From: Spartobacteria bacterium
GTDB lineage: Bacteria > Verrucomicrobiota > Verrucomicrobiia > Chthoniobacterales > Chthoniobacteraceae
Direction of reading: 5' to 3'
Length of the DNA: 39,878 bases
Assembly: GCA_025355595.1 (NCBI GenBank)
Contig: JANXZI010000044.1
Span: 1 to 39,878, forward strand
Part shown: piece by piece, positions 1-8,736 of the stretch
Position numbering within the stretch: position 1 is the first letter of the stretch
Layout of the letters: every line of letters begins with the position of its first letter
Notes under the pieces: generated by a model
What the model was told of the DNA's origin: nothing
The model's input: only the letters and a program-made list of their open reading frames with translations
Databases searched by the model: none
Made by a program: the position numbers and the translations under genes

Positions 1-126
1 GAAGGCTACCTCGCCGAACGCAACCTCGCCCCGAAACCCTATCGCTGGCGGGCCAAGGGTGCCGACATCCTCGCCAAGCTCCAGCGCGCCAAAATCGCCC
101 TGGAAACCGTTACATCACGGACTTAA
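1..126 (+). CDS. IS630-like transposase, C-terminal end only (cut by window edge)
   Basis: Frame 1 is open from the first base to a TAA at 124-126 and encodes 41 residues. The motif KPYRWRAKGADILAKLQRA resembles the basic tail of IS630-family DDE transposases, where a Pro-x-x-W/Trp-rich stretch precedes a final helix. The catalytic DDE region would lie to the left of the window, so I cannot say whether the gene is intact. A second, clearly decayed IS630-type remnant lies at about 25980-26288, on the far side of the exopolysaccharide locus. The family call rests on tail resemblance alone. Confidence 0.45.
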   Translation, partial: EGYLAERNLAPKPYRWRAKGADILAKLQRAKIALETVTSRT

Positions 127-162
127 GGGACATGACACTAGAGCCTGTACGGAACTTCATGG

Positions 163-235
163 AGCAGCAGGGCTAAAGGCCTGAAACAAGCCAGCCTAGG
201 GCTGCGCTCGTGCCTCGCTTTCCCTAGGGCAACGT
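163..235. repeat. Intergenic palindromic repeat, copy 1 (partial)
   Basis: The segment has the pattern AGGGC-T/C-AAAGGCC followed by GCCAGCC and GGGC, then a second block CCCTAGGGCAACG at 222-234. The same series occurs at 30584-30628, where it forms the left arm of a complete inverted-repeat element. Here the two arms are close together and diverged, so this is probably a deleted or decayed copy. It lies just downstream of the transposase tail. Confidence 0.5.
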
Positions 236-342
236 TGCGAATTTGTTCCTGGGTTGTTGAGCGGCGCATCAGTTTAAAGAATGAGTCTTGCCGGGCTGCC
301 ACTGCCACATGGCGCGTTCCCTGTGATGGCGCACAACACCCG

Positions 343-732
343 CGCATTTCCGAACTTGAAGTGGAGTGCTCACGGTTACGGCGAGAGAATGACGATTTGC
401 GGTGGCGCTTGGAAACGGAGACAGAGCCAAGCGCGCCCGTTCACACGATTAAGCCAGTTCCGGGATCCAAGTCCCGTGCTTAGGCAGGAACAGAAAGTTC
501 GTCGGCAACCGCAAAGATCGCACTTTTCTGCATGCTATTGCGCGGACGTGAGGACGTGTTTGCCATCCGGTGGGTCGGGAAGGATGGCCGGGGGCACTGA
601 GGCTGATGAAGGCGATTTATGGGTGAAAAGTCCGCCCAACGCGAAAGATCACTGCCGCTGTTTCGACGGCATGAGGTCGCCGCTCATAAAGTCACATAAG
701 CTGGCCAGTAATACCCCGTCTTGAGCAGTTCC
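343..732 (+). pseudogene. Decayed N-terminal fragment of a TOTE conflict-system primase/helicase
   Basis: One reading frame keeps recognisable protein sequence through several stops. It starts with a charged coiled coil (ISELEVECSRLRRENDDLRW), reaches a TAG at 481, and continues in the same frame with KIALFCMLLRGREDVFAIRW at about 517-576. TGA codons follow at 598 and beyond, then possible further traces (SLPLF, HEVAAH, YPVL) up to about 732. From memory of the family, TOTE-type proteins begin with a leucine/arginine coiled coil and then a KIALFRSLFRGREDVFxxRW-type motif opening the archaeo-eukaryotic primase domain. The order and spacing fit. No intact downstream helicase or nuclease is present, so it is a dead remnant. 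The rest of 126-812 shows no other gene. Confidence 0.5.
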
Positions 733-812
733 CCTCTGCAAGCCACCGGCTTGCCCGGCGGACTGACTAAAAAATATCAATTTGTGCGGGCTCGGGCGTC
801 CTGAAGTGCCGC

Positions 813-3158
813 CTATGGCCATGCGCGAAGCCGGAAAAAACGGGCTGTGGCGGACGACGTATCTGTTACGGATTGCAAGGTGCCGTCCCCGAGGTGCGCC
901 GAACCCGGGACGAGAGTCCAGATTCCGCCCTCCAAAGAGTCCGTAAAATCTACGACATAGTTGCGGTCTGCCAAGGTGGGAAAAAAGAGCGAAAATGTCG
1001 TAGTGGAATCAGCAGCGCGAGTCGCGACGACTTGGCTGATTTGCGGGGGTGGATTGCCGGCGGGCGGGTTAGTATTCGGGAGGATAGGCGTCGTTGGGGC
1101 GGGCGTATTCGAGAAGGCCGACTGGCCGGCAGCATTGGTTGAGCGCAGACGGTAGTAATAGGTCGTCACGGGATTCAGACCGGAATCGGTATAACTGCTC
1201 ACATTGGGAGCGAACGAGAGCGTTTGCAGGGCCGTGGTAAAATCCGCGCTGGTGCTGCGCTGGAGCGTGAAGGCCGTTTCGTTTGAGCTATTGTCCGCCC
1301 AGCGCAGCGTGATGGTATCGGCGGACGAGGCGGAGGCCCATAAGCCGCTTGGTGCCGCGGGGGGCGCGCTGGCAGCGGCGATGAGCACATAGTCAAGGCG
1401 TGTCGCCTCATCGGCGGCATTGCCTGGGTCGATGGTGAGCTGTCCGTCGGTCACGATGACTGCGTGGGTCTGGTTCACAAATTGTCCTGCGTTGAGGCTT
1501 TGCCCGGTCCAGTAGTTCACGCCCTCGACATTAGCCGTGTAAGTGGACGGATAACTGCCGTCTCCGATTCCAACCGTCACTTCATAAGTTCCGTTCGGCA
1601 CGGCTATCTGCCAGATCCCGCCGGAGCGCATCTGACAGAGTGTGGCGAGGCGCCTGTCGTTACTGTCCCGCCGATTCCGCATGTCGCCGGTGTGGCTGAA
1701 ATTCCACCCATAAGTCAGCCCATTTCCCCGGGCGCCATAAGTCTCGCCGGTGTCGGAGAAATAGCCCACCGCAGGGCTTCCTTCCGCCGGCTGAAAGTTG
1801 ATATTCGCCGCGAAGGCTGCACCGATGATGACGGTCACCGCACTCGATGTCGTCGTGGCCCCGCTGTTATCGGTTGCTTTGGCAGTAAGTGCGTAGGTGC
1901 CAGCCGCCGGATTACTCCACGCGAAGCTAAACGGCGGGCTCATGGTTTCGCCCAACTTCGTCGCGCCGCTGAAGAACTCCACTTTGCTCACACTCCCGTC
2001 GGCATCCGAGGCGGTGGCCGTGATGGTAATGCTGCCAGGTGTGGTGAACCTCAAATCCGTCGCCGGGCTGATGATGCTTACGGAGGGGGCCGCGTTGGCG
2101 GGCGGGTTTTGCACCGCCGCTCTGGCACCGACCACGGCATCCATCAACGGCTGTGGAATCTCCCCCGGCGCGTTCCAATTCACTTCCTCGCAATAGAGCC
2201 ACACGTAGTCGTCGCAGCGGCGCAAGGCACGTTCGAGCGTGGTGCGCATGATCGAGGGATCCATCGGCTGGCCGGCGAACATGAAATTATAGAGGCCGAA
2301 GGAAATGCTGATCTTCAGCGGCCAGACAGGACGCAGATAGTTTGAAATGAAGGGGCAATTCTCGGTGGCCGATGCGATGCTGGTCTTGCGATAATCGTAG
2401 GAAAGCTGGAAGTCGGCCACCGTCCGATAGGCATAGACTTCGCCGCCATCGATGAACTTCGCGCGGCTGTCCAAGCCTTCGATCAGGCCAGCGGAAAACG
2501 GTCCCCGCAGTTCTTCAAGCGTCCAGTTTGTCTGTCCGCCGCGCACCTGATCCGGCGTGCCGGAGAAACTGGAATACGGCCCGTGCAAAGCCATGACGAC
2601 GATTTCGGGATATTCGCCGGCGATGGCTTTCGCGATCTGTTTGCCGCGCAGTCGCGCCTGTTCGCGATACTGATCGAGCGATTTGGAAGGATCGCTGCAA
2701 TCCTCTGGATAATTGAAAAGCGAATCCTGATACGGCTCGTTGTCGAAAAATATTCCCGCGACTCCTTTCTCCTTCAGCACCTTCGCCAGCAGGCGAAAGT
2801 TTTCGACGGTGACCGACCAGTCGCCGAAAAAATCCGCGGGCCGATCCACGTTCACGACGGCGAAGTTATGCCGCATCCGCGTAAAAACGAGGCCATTGAG
2901 CGGCGCGAAATCGCCGGACATCTCCACATAGCTGCGAGCGGCGCCGTTCATGAGAGCGGAACCGGTCGCAGTGGTGATCGCCAGCCCATCGAAAGGGAGC
3001 GTTTCGATGTGGGCGAAATGGTCGCGGACGTATTCCGGGCGGGTGCGATAATCGGCCTGCTGCGCATTGATGAGCAAGGGTGCGGCGCCGCATGATGCGA
3101 CCGCGGCCTGCAGCGCGAGCGGCATAATCATCAGCCACATTCTCACGGAGCGGGACAT
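813..3158 (-). CDS. Secreted multidomain protein: TIM-barrel glycosidase-like domain plus Ig, malectin-like, FN3 and C-terminal beta module
   Basis: The protein has 781 residues from the ATG at 3158; an in-frame ATG 16 codons upstream is less likely because the hydrophobic signal follows MSRSVRMWLM. Residues 1-26 are a signal peptide, and VASC at 20-23 could be a lipobox. Residues about 27-350 look like an alpha/beta-barrel glycosidase, with acidic clusters GIFFDNEP (135-142) and YCEE (322-325) as candidate catalytic sites. An Ig-like domain (PSVSIISP to VTVIIG, 358-446), a malectin-like carbohydrate-binding domain (450-595; GYFSDTGETYG, RGNGLTYGW), an FN3 domain (600-690) and a terminal beta module ending ARFFRLRA (705-781) follow. 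It is divergent from the exopolysaccharide operon and may bind, trim or anchor the polymer. The exact glycosidase family is not recognised. Confidence 0.75.
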   Translation of the reverse strand: MSRSVRMWLMIMPLALQAAVASCGAAPLLINAQQADYRTRPEYVRDHFAHIETLPFDGLAITTATGSALMNGAARSYVEMSGDFAPLNGLVFTRMRHNFAVVNVDRPADFFGDWSVTVENFRLLAKVLKEKGVAGIFFDNEPYQDSLFNYPEDCSDPSKSLDQYREQARLRGKQIAKAIAGEYPEIVVMALHGPYSSFSGTPDQVRGGQTNWTLEELRGPFSAGLIEGLDSRAKFIDGGEVYAYRTVADFQLSYDYRKTSIASATENCPFISNYLRPVWPLKISISFGLYNFMFAGQPMDPSIMRTTLERALRRCDDYVWLYCEEVNWNAPGEIPQPLMDAVVGARAAVQNPPANAAPSVSIISPATDLRFTTPGSITITATASDADGSVSKVEFFSGATKLGETMSPPFSFAWSNPAAGTYALTAKATDNSGATTTSSAVTVIIGAAFAANINFQPAEGSPAVGYFSDTGETYGARGNGLTYGWNFSHTGDMRNRRDSNDRRLATLCQMRSGGIWQIAVPNGTYEVTVGIGDGSYPSTYTANVEGVNYWTGQSLNAGQFVNQTHAVIVTDGQLTIDPGNAADEATRLDYVLIAAASAPPAAPSGLWASASSADTITLRWADNSSNETAFTLQRSTSADFTTALQTLSFAPNVSSYTDSGLNPVTTYYYRLRSTNAAGQSAFSNTPAPTTPILPNTNPPAGNPPPQISQVVATRAADSTTTFSLFFPTLADRNYVVDFTDSLEGGIWTLVPGSAHLGDGTLQSVTDTSSATARFFRLRAWP

Positions 3159-3216
3159 TGCCCCTATATGAACCCGATCGCCCACGCCTGCAACAGCGAT
3201 GGGCATAGAGTATCCG

Positions 3217-3236
3217 AGGCTGGAACGTGCCTCACT
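3217..3236 (+). promoter_or_regulatory. Weak sigma-54-like site / palindrome in the divergent intergenic region
   Basis: The 120-bp gap between the divergent genes contains AGGCTGGAACGTGCCTCACT. Read forward, TGGAACG-N4-TCACT has the -24/-12 geometry of a sigma-54 promoter, but the -12 GC is AC. Read in reverse, AGGCACG-N4-AGCCT keeps a good -24 element with a CC at -12. A transcript from the forward site would start near 3247 with a short leader before the GTG at 3279. The mismatches make this tentative. Confidence 0.2.
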
Positions 3237-3278
3237 CCTTCCTTCCCATCGGAATGCATCCTGCTAAAAGGCGGACCG

Positions 3279-4610
3279 GTGAAAATCATTCTTCCGCTGC
3301 TGCTTGGGATTGCGACGCTTCCTGCAACAACTTTCGCGCAGGAACTGCCCTCCAGCGGACCCGGCGCAACTCCGGTGGAACCGGAGGGCTTGGACCTCGG
3401 CAGATCCCTTCTGGTTTCCGAAGCGGTGCAGGGCGGCGCGACCGATGTGGCTCAACCCGCGGGCGAGCCAGTTGCGCTCACCGAAGCGGGTGACGCGAGC
3501 CGCCGGGGACGCTGGCGGGTGGCACCGCACTTCCGTGCGAAGGGCACCTATGACGACAATATTTTCATCCAGTCGAAGATCAAAGTCGCGGACTACATCG
3601 GCACGCTGGAGCCGGGAATCGCGCTCGGGTTTTGGGATTCCAATGAGGCTCGCGAGCGGTTTCTCGAGCGGCGGCGCAGCGCGGCGCTGATCGAGCACGA
3701 CGACGGGAGTTTCGTGGTGGCGGACTACACGGCGATGCTGCTCGGTTTTGCGAAAACGACGTCGCAGAATTCGCTCGATCACGACGGGACGCTTGATGCG
3801 CAGTGGCAGTTCCAAAAGCTGACGCTGGGTGCCAGCCTTCACGCTGAGGCGAAGTCCGAGACGAACACTGACGTGGGAGCCCGCGTGCGGCGCAAGACGG
3901 TGACTGCGGCATTCACTGCGAGCTACCAGATCAGCGACAAGACGCGGTTTGGGTTTGCCATCCATCACCGGACGAATGAGCCGGAAAATTACCTGCGGAC
4001 GGTGGAATGGAGCGGCGAGGGTTCGCTGGATTACGCCATTTCACCGAACACGCGGTTTGGCTTCGGCTTCACCGCGGGGCGGGTGCAGGTGGAAAGGAGC
4101 GCCGATCAGACTTTTCAGCGGGCGCTCGCGCGGATGGATTATTCGCTGAGCGAGAAGGTCGCAGTCGAATTCCGCGGCGGTGTCGAATTCCGGCAGTCGG
4201 GCGGACGGGTGGGTGACCAGACGAACCCCGTCTTCGACCTCCGTGCTGACTGGACGCCTGCACCGGGGACGCGGATCGGGCTGGAGGCGACCCGGCATGT
4301 GGAGCCCTCGTGGGAGCGCCCGGATCAGGATTACACGCTCACGGGAGTGGCGCTGAGCTTTCGGCAGACGATCCGTGGGGGCCTGCATTTTTCGGTCGAA
4401 GGCGGCTATCACGTCGCCGAATACTCGAGGACACTTCCCGGCGAAGCTCGCACGGACCGGTATTTTTTCGTCCGTCCGGCGTTGCTTTACAATTTTGCCA
4501 CATGGGGAAATGCCGGAGTGACCTTTGAGCACCGGCGCAACGAATCGGACCGTTCCTCGTCGAGCTTTCGGAACAATCAAATCAGCGTGGAAATCGGCGT
4601 GACCTACTGA
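3279..4610 (+). CDS. Outer-membrane beta-barrel protein of the EPS locus (BBP2_2-like)
   Basis: The product has 443 residues from a GTG start at 3279, preceded by AAAAGG at 3266-3271. Starting at the GTG places a clean signal peptide (MKIILPLLLGIATLPATTFA) at the N-terminus; the longer upstream reading has no signal. After a low-complexity linker (about 20-75) come many alternating short beta strands, beginning with YDDNIFIQ, a motif common in putative porin/beta-barrel proteins of EPS loci. The chain ends VEIGVTY, the aromatic C-terminal signature of outer-membrane barrels. It probably forms or assists the outer-membrane channel for the polymer, since the OPX protein downstream is short. The barrel call is secure; the precise role is inferred from context. 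Confidence 0.75.
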   Translation: MKIILPLLLGIATLPATTFAQELPSSGPGATPVEPEGLDLGRSLLVSEAVQGGATDVAQPAGEPVALTEAGDASRRGRWRVAPHFRAKGTYDDNIFIQSKIKVADYIGTLEPGIALGFWDSNEARERFLERRRSAALIEHDDGSFVVADYTAMLLGFAKTTSQNSLDHDGTLDAQWQFQKLTLGASLHAEAKSETNTDVGARVRRKTVTAAFTASYQISDKTRFGFAIHHRTNEPENYLRTVEWSGEGSLDYAISPNTRFGFGFTAGRVQVERSADQTFQRALARMDYSLSEKVAVEFRGGVEFRQSGGRVGDQTNPVFDLRADWTPAPGTRIGLEATRHVEPSWERPDQDYTLTGVALSFRQTIRGGLHFSVEGGYHVAEYSRTLPGEARTDRYFFVRPALLYNFATWGNAGVTFEHRRNESDRSSSSFRNNQISVEIGVTY

Positions 4611-4626
4611 TGGCACTAAAAAGGCT
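4611..4626 (+). promoter_or_regulatory. Candidate sigma-54 promoter upstream of the export genes
   Basis: The sequence TGGCACTAAAAAGGCT has GG at 4612-4613 and GC at 4624-4625 with exactly ten bases between them, and the -24 box TGGCAC matches the consensus. The -12 TT is replaced by AG. It starts directly after the stop of the beta-barrel gene and about 130 bp before the OPX gene, in the only sizeable plus-strand gap (147 bp) of the locus. EPS loci are often driven by sigma-54 with an enhancer-binding regulator, but no such regulator is in the window. Confidence 0.3.
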
Positions 4627-4757
4627 TTGGCAGCGGTCATCATCTCTCGAATTTTCACCAACAAGAACTCCCAACCAAGTTCCGGGCGTCGCCGAATGCA
4701 TCTCCAACACGACACAGAAATGTCGAAACCAGGTTCCATGGATCAGACGCGAAGCGA

Positions 4758-5375
4758 ATGAAAAAGTCCCTCACAGTGCTGGGTCTTGTGCTTCACCTTT
4801 TCGGCGCGCACGTCCGCGGCGAGTCTCCGCCGGGAGACCGGAGCGTGCCCGTCGCACCGCCGGTGAAGACTGCGGCGAGCCACCTCCTGGCGCCCGATGA
4901 ACTGATCGAGATCAAGGTTTTCCAAGAACCCGAGCTGACGACCTCGACGAGGATTCCGAGTGATGGCCGGATTAATTTTCCGCTCATCGGTGACGTGGCC
5001 ATCGCAGGGAAAAGCGTGCAGCAGGCCACCCAGATGATCCAAGACCGCCTCGGCGCGCGATTCCTCGTGAACCCGCAGGTGAGCATCGCGATCATCGAGC
5101 CGGCGAAGCGGCTTTTCACCGTGCTCGGACAGGTGCAGCGGCCGGGCACGTATCGGTTCCCGGACCGGCAGTCGCTGGATCTCATGCAGGTCATCGGCAT
5201 CGCCGGCGGCTACACCCGGTTGGCGGACGCGGGGAAGATCACGGTCAAGCGCCATGTCGGCGGGAAAGAGACGGTCTTTCGCATCAATGGAAAGCAACTC
5301 GCGACGGATCAAAAATCGAGCCCGTTCATGGTCGCGGACGGCGACCTCATCAGCATCGGGGAACGTCTTTTCTGA
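4758..5375 (+). CDS. Polysaccharide export protein, OPX/Wza family (short form)
   Basis: The protein has 205 residues. A signal peptide spans about 1-21 (MKKSLTVLGLVLHLFGAHV). The Poly_export domain covers about 43-113 (LLAPDELIEIKVFQEPEL, then DGRINFPLIGDVAIAGKS), and one SLBB domain covers about 118-165 (VLGQVQRPGTYRFP). Wza-type proteins connect the inner-membrane co-polymerase to the outer membrane. This one lacks a lipobox cysteine and the extra SLBB domain and C-terminal membrane helix of E. coli Wza, so it must rely on another outer-membrane pore, plausibly the beta-barrel encoded just upstream. Two bases separate it from the Wzc-like gene. Confidence 0.88.
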   Translation: MKKSLTVLGLVLHLFGAHVRGESPPGDRSVPVAPPVKTAASHLLAPDELIEIKVFQEPELTTSTRIPSDGRINFPLIGDVAIAGKSVQQATQMIQDRLGARFLVNPQVSIAIIEPAKRLFTVLGQVQRPGTYRFPDRQSLDLMQVIGIAGGYTRLADAGKITVKRHVGGKETVFRINGKQLATDQKSSPFMVADGDLISIGERLF

Positions 5376-5377
5376 AC

Positions 5378-7510
5378 ATGGACGCAGACAAACCCAAGCA
5401 GACGATCGTTTTGCCGACGGACCTCCGGGCCCTGTGGCATGTGCTGATGGAAAAGGTGTGGGTCATCGCAGGCATCGTCGCGGTTTGCACGGTGGCGGGA
5501 TTTTTCTACGCGATCCGTCTGCCGAAGCAGTATGAGGCGACCTCGACGGTCCAAGTGGAGGCTGACCGTCAGACGCTGATGAAGGCGGAAAATCGCAAAA
5601 CGGACGAGCCGGCGAACGAAATAATCCTCAAGACGATCGAGCAAAATCTGCGCAGTCCCGCGCTCGCGCTGCGGCTGATCCTCCACCCGGAAGTGAAGTC
5701 CGATCCGGCCTTTCTCCGCGGCATCGCGCGCCCTGCATCGGAGGAACGGCTACGTGCGGCGCTGTCCAGCGAAATCACCGTCCGCGTCCGGCCCGGAACG
5801 CGGCTCGTGGATGTCACCATCGAGGACGAAAACCCGGCGTTGGCGCAGAAGCTCGCGCGCCTTCTCGTCGAGGAATTCCTCACGGCCAGTGCCGACGGAA
5901 GGGTGGCAGTGGCGCAGGGTGCGAATTCTTACCTGCGGGAAGAAGCGGATCGTCTGAAGGCCCGCCTCGCGAAATCCGAACATGCAATGCAGCAATACAA
6001 GGAGCAGCACCAGGCCGTGTCGCTGGAGGACAAGCAGAACATCGTCGTGGAGCGGCTGAAGGAATTGAACGCAAAAGTCACCACGGCAAAATCGGAACGC
6101 CTGAGACTTGAAACCGACTTCGCGCAAATCCAGACGATGGCCGGGAAGCCGTCGGACCGCCTGCTGGCGCTGTCGAGCATCGCGAATTCTCCTGCGGTCA
6201 GCGAACTGCGCCGCAAGCTGGGAGAAAAGGAAAACGAGTTCGCCGCGCTGACCCAACGCTACAAGGCCGAGCACCCGAAATACATCCAGACGACCAGCGA
6301 ATTGCAGGGATTGCGGACGGCCCTCGGCGAAGCGATCCAGAACGCCGGACAGACCATGAGCGTCTCGCTCGACGCGGCCAAACTCACCGAGAGCAAACTC
6401 GAGGAGGCGCTCCGCGCGCAGGAAAATCTCGCGCTTGCGCTGGGCAAAATGGCGATCCCGTACGAAGCGCTCGAACGCGAAGTCGTCTCCGATCGCGCGC
6501 TTTACGATTCGCTGCTCGGTCGCCTCAAGGAATCCGAAATCGGGCAGGACGCGTCGCAATACTCGGTGCGGATGGTGTCACCGCCCATGCTGCCCGAGAT
6601 TCCGTCCAAGCCGAAAAAATCCCTCATCCTCCTGATGAGCATCGCCGCCGGTCTCGGCATCGCGCTCAGTTTCGTGCTCGGTGCGAGCCTGCTGGATACC
6701 TCGCTGAAGACCGTGGATCAGTCGGAGAAATTCCTCGGGCTGACCTTGCTCGGCGCGATCCCCACCGCCAAGAACGCCAAGCTCGAACAGACGCGCTTGA
6801 TGCTCACCGAGAATTCGCAATCCGCGATCGCGGAGACCTTCCGCGCTCTGCGGACCTCCGTGCAACTCGCCGCTCCGGACGGCGCGTTTCGCTGCGTGCT
6901 TTTCACCAGCGGCATTCCGGGAGAAGGCAAAAGTTTCTGCGCGATCAATTACGCCGTCGCGCTCGCACAGCAGGGCCTCCGCACATTGCTGATTGATGCC
7001 GATGTGCGCCTGCCGAGCATCGCCCGGGTGTTCCTCGGAAATGATGGCGCGCCGGGCTTGACTGACCTCCTGCTCCGACGCCGCGAACTCGGCGAAGTCG
7101 TCCGCCGCACCGACGTCGAAAACCTTTCGATTCTCCCCGCGGGAAGCCGCGTGCCGAATCCCGCCGAACTCTGTGGCCAGACATCGTTCTCCGAGATGCT
7201 CCACGCCGCGAAGGCCACGTTTGATCGAATCGTGATCGACACCGCGCCCGTCCATGCGGTCAGCGAAACACTCATCCTCGCGCCGCAAGCCGACGCCGTC
7301 TGCCTCGTCGTCCGCGCAGGAAAAACGCCGGGGCCGGTGGTGGCGCGCGCGCTGAAAAAAATCATCGAGAGCGGCGCGTGCGTGCCCGGCTTTGTGCTGA
7401 ACGGCGTTTCGACGAGGAACAACGGTTACTACTATCACTACCACGCTCCGGGCTACGGCAAGGACGAGGTTTACGGCGCGAGTGGGCAGCGGGCGGGAGG
7501 GAAAGCATGA
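5378..7510 (+). CDS. Wzc-like polysaccharide co-polymerase with BY-kinase domain
   Basis: The protein has 710 residues. Transmembrane helix 1 is at about 27-46 and helix 2 at about 415-437, bracketing a long periplasmic Wzz/GNVR region with coiled coil (about 185-370). The cytoplasmic C-terminus is a bacterial tyrosine kinase: AETFRALRTSV (485-495), Walker A GIPGEGKS (512-519), Walker A' LLIDADVR (537-544) and Walker B RIVIDTAP (617-624). A tyrosine-rich tail (Y684, Y685, Y686, Y688, Y693, Y699) is the expected autophosphorylation site. It controls chain length and export together with the OPX protein. Its stop overlaps the next start as ATGA, so translation is probably coupled. Confidence 0.93.
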   Translation: MDADKPKQTIVLPTDLRALWHVLMEKVWVIAGIVAVCTVAGFFYAIRLPKQYEATSTVQVEADRQTLMKAENRKTDEPANEIILKTIEQNLRSPALALRLILHPEVKSDPAFLRGIARPASEERLRAALSSEITVRVRPGTRLVDVTIEDENPALAQKLARLLVEEFLTASADGRVAVAQGANSYLREEADRLKARLAKSEHAMQQYKEQHQAVSLEDKQNIVVERLKELNAKVTTAKSERLRLETDFAQIQTMAGKPSDRLLALSSIANSPAVSELRRKLGEKENEFAALTQRYKAEHPKYIQTTSELQGLRTALGEAIQNAGQTMSVSLDAAKLTESKLEEALRAQENLALALGKMAIPYEALEREVVSDRALYDSLLGRLKESEIGQDASQYSVRMVSPPMLPEIPSKPKKSLILLMSIAAGLGIALSFVLGASLLDTSLKTVDQSEKFLGLTLLGAIPTAKNAKLEQTRLMLTENSQSAIAETFRALRTSVQLAAPDGAFRCVLFTSGIPGEGKSFCAINYAVALAQQGLRTLLIDADVRLPSIARVFLGNDGAPGLTDLLLRRRELGEVVRRTDVENLSILPAGSRVPNPAELCGQTSFSEMLHAAKATFDRIVIDTAPVHAVSETLILAPQADAVCLVVRAGKTPGPVVARALKKIIESGACVPGFVLNGVSTRNNGYYYHYHAPGYGKDEVYGASGQRAGGKA

Positions 7511-8736
7511 GCCCGCCGGCAAAATTTTCGTCGCCATCCCCCGACCGCGAGCCCGGCGGGATGCGCGTGCTCATGGTCACCGGAATTTTCCCGCCCGACC
7601 GCGGTGGCCCGGCGAGCTACGTCCCGGAGATGGCCCGCGCGCTCGTGAGACTCGGCCACAAAGTCGAGGTCATCTGCCTCAGCGACACGCTCGCCAATGA
7701 CGACTCGATCCATCCGTTTCCCGTCCGGCGGATTCGCCGTGGAATATTCTGGCCGGTGCGCATCGTCCGCACGGTCTTTGAAATTTGGCGTGCGGCGCGG
7801 CGCAACGATCTCGTGTTCGTCAGCGGCCTCGGGTCCGAGTCCGCCCTCGCCGCGCTCCTCGCCGGCCGGCCCGCCATTCACAAGATCGTCGGCGATTACG
7901 CGTGGGAGCGGGCGGTCAGCCGCGGATGGTTTTCCGGCACCATCGACGCGTATCAGGTGCATCGGAAATCGCTGAAACTCGCCACGACCGATCTCGTGCG
8001 GACGCTTCCGCTGAAGCTCGCCCGCCGGATTTTCGTGCCGAGCAATTACCTCGGCCGCATCGTCGGTGGCTGGCGGATCGCACCGGAAAAAATCTCCGTG
8101 ATCCACAATGCCGTCGCCATTCCCGCAGCGAAAACGCCGCTCATCGTGCTGCCGCCGTGGCAGGGCAAGACGCTCATCACCGTCTGCCGGCTCGTGCCGT
8201 GGAAAGGTGTGGACGCCCTCATCCGCGCGCTGCCAACGCTGCCCGACACGCGCCTCGTCATCGCCGGCGACGGACATCTGCGCGCCGAACTCGCGGCGCT
8301 CGCCGAATCGTCCGGCGTCGCGCAACGCACCATTTTCCTCGGCGACGTTCCGCATTCGGAAATCGCCGGCTGCCTCGCGCAGTCAGCTGCGTTCATCCTG
8401 AATTCCACCTACGAGGGACTTCCCCACGTCGTGCTCGAAGCAATGGCCGCGGGCCTCCCCGTCATCGCCACGGACGCGGGCGGGACGAGCGAAGTCGTCG
8501 AGCATGAAGTCACCGGCCTGCTCATTCCCGTCGGCGATTCCGGCGCACTGCGATCCGCCGTCGAGCGGCTCTGGCGCGATCCTGCGCTGTGCCGGCAACT
8601 GACCGCGAACGCGACCGAGTTGCTGAGCAAGTACTTCGATTTCAATGTCATGGTGCGCTCGACCGAGGCGCTGCTTTTGTCCATGATCGGATCGTCGCGC
8701 GGCGCAGAACCGCTCCCCGTGGAGGAGACGCCATGA
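7507..8736 (+). CDS. GT4-family glycosyltransferase (EPS, 1st)
   Basis: The 409-residue product starts at an ATG overlapping the wzc stop; a longer in-frame reading exists but lies inside wzc. The N-terminal Rossmann half has the acceptor loop TGIFPPDRGGPASYV (about 23-37). The C-terminal half carries VCRLVPWKGVDALI and the EX7E motif EGLPHVVLE, typical of retaining GT-B enzymes of family GT4. It should add one sugar to the lipid-linked repeat unit on the cytoplasmic face. The donor and acceptor cannot be deduced. It is coupled to the next gene by ATGA at 8733-8736. Confidence 0.88.
   Translation: MSPPAKFSSPSPDREPGGMRVLMVTGIFPPDRGGPASYVPEMARALVRLGHKVEVICLSDTLANDDSIHPFPVRRIRRGIFWPVRIVRTVFEIWRAARRNDLVFVSGLGSESALAALLAGRPAIHKIVGDYAWERAVSRGWFSGTIDAYQVHRKSLKLATTDLVRTLPLKLARRIFVPSNYLGRIVGGWRIAPEKISVIHNAVAIPAAKTPLIVLPPWQGKTLITVCRLVPWKGVDALIRALPTLPDTRLVIAGDGHLRAELAALAESSGVAQRTIFLGDVPHSEIAGCLAQSAAFILNSTYEGLPHVVLEAMAAGLPVIATDAGGTSEVVEHEVTGLLIPVGDSGALRSAVERLWRDPALCRQLTANATELLSKYFDFNVMVRSTEALLLSMIGSSRGAEPLPVEETP

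Noticed and set aside
281..724. Long open frame (147 codons) in frame 2 over the 126-812 gap
   Set aside because: It overlaps the frame-1 remnant with recognisable TOTE-like sequence; its own translation is low-complexity and matches nothing.
813..3158. PEP-CTERM/exosortase substrate, given an EPS locus with AsnB
   Set aside because: The C-terminus ends ARFFRLRAWP without a PEP motif, hydrophobic helix or basic tail, and no exosortase gene is in the window.
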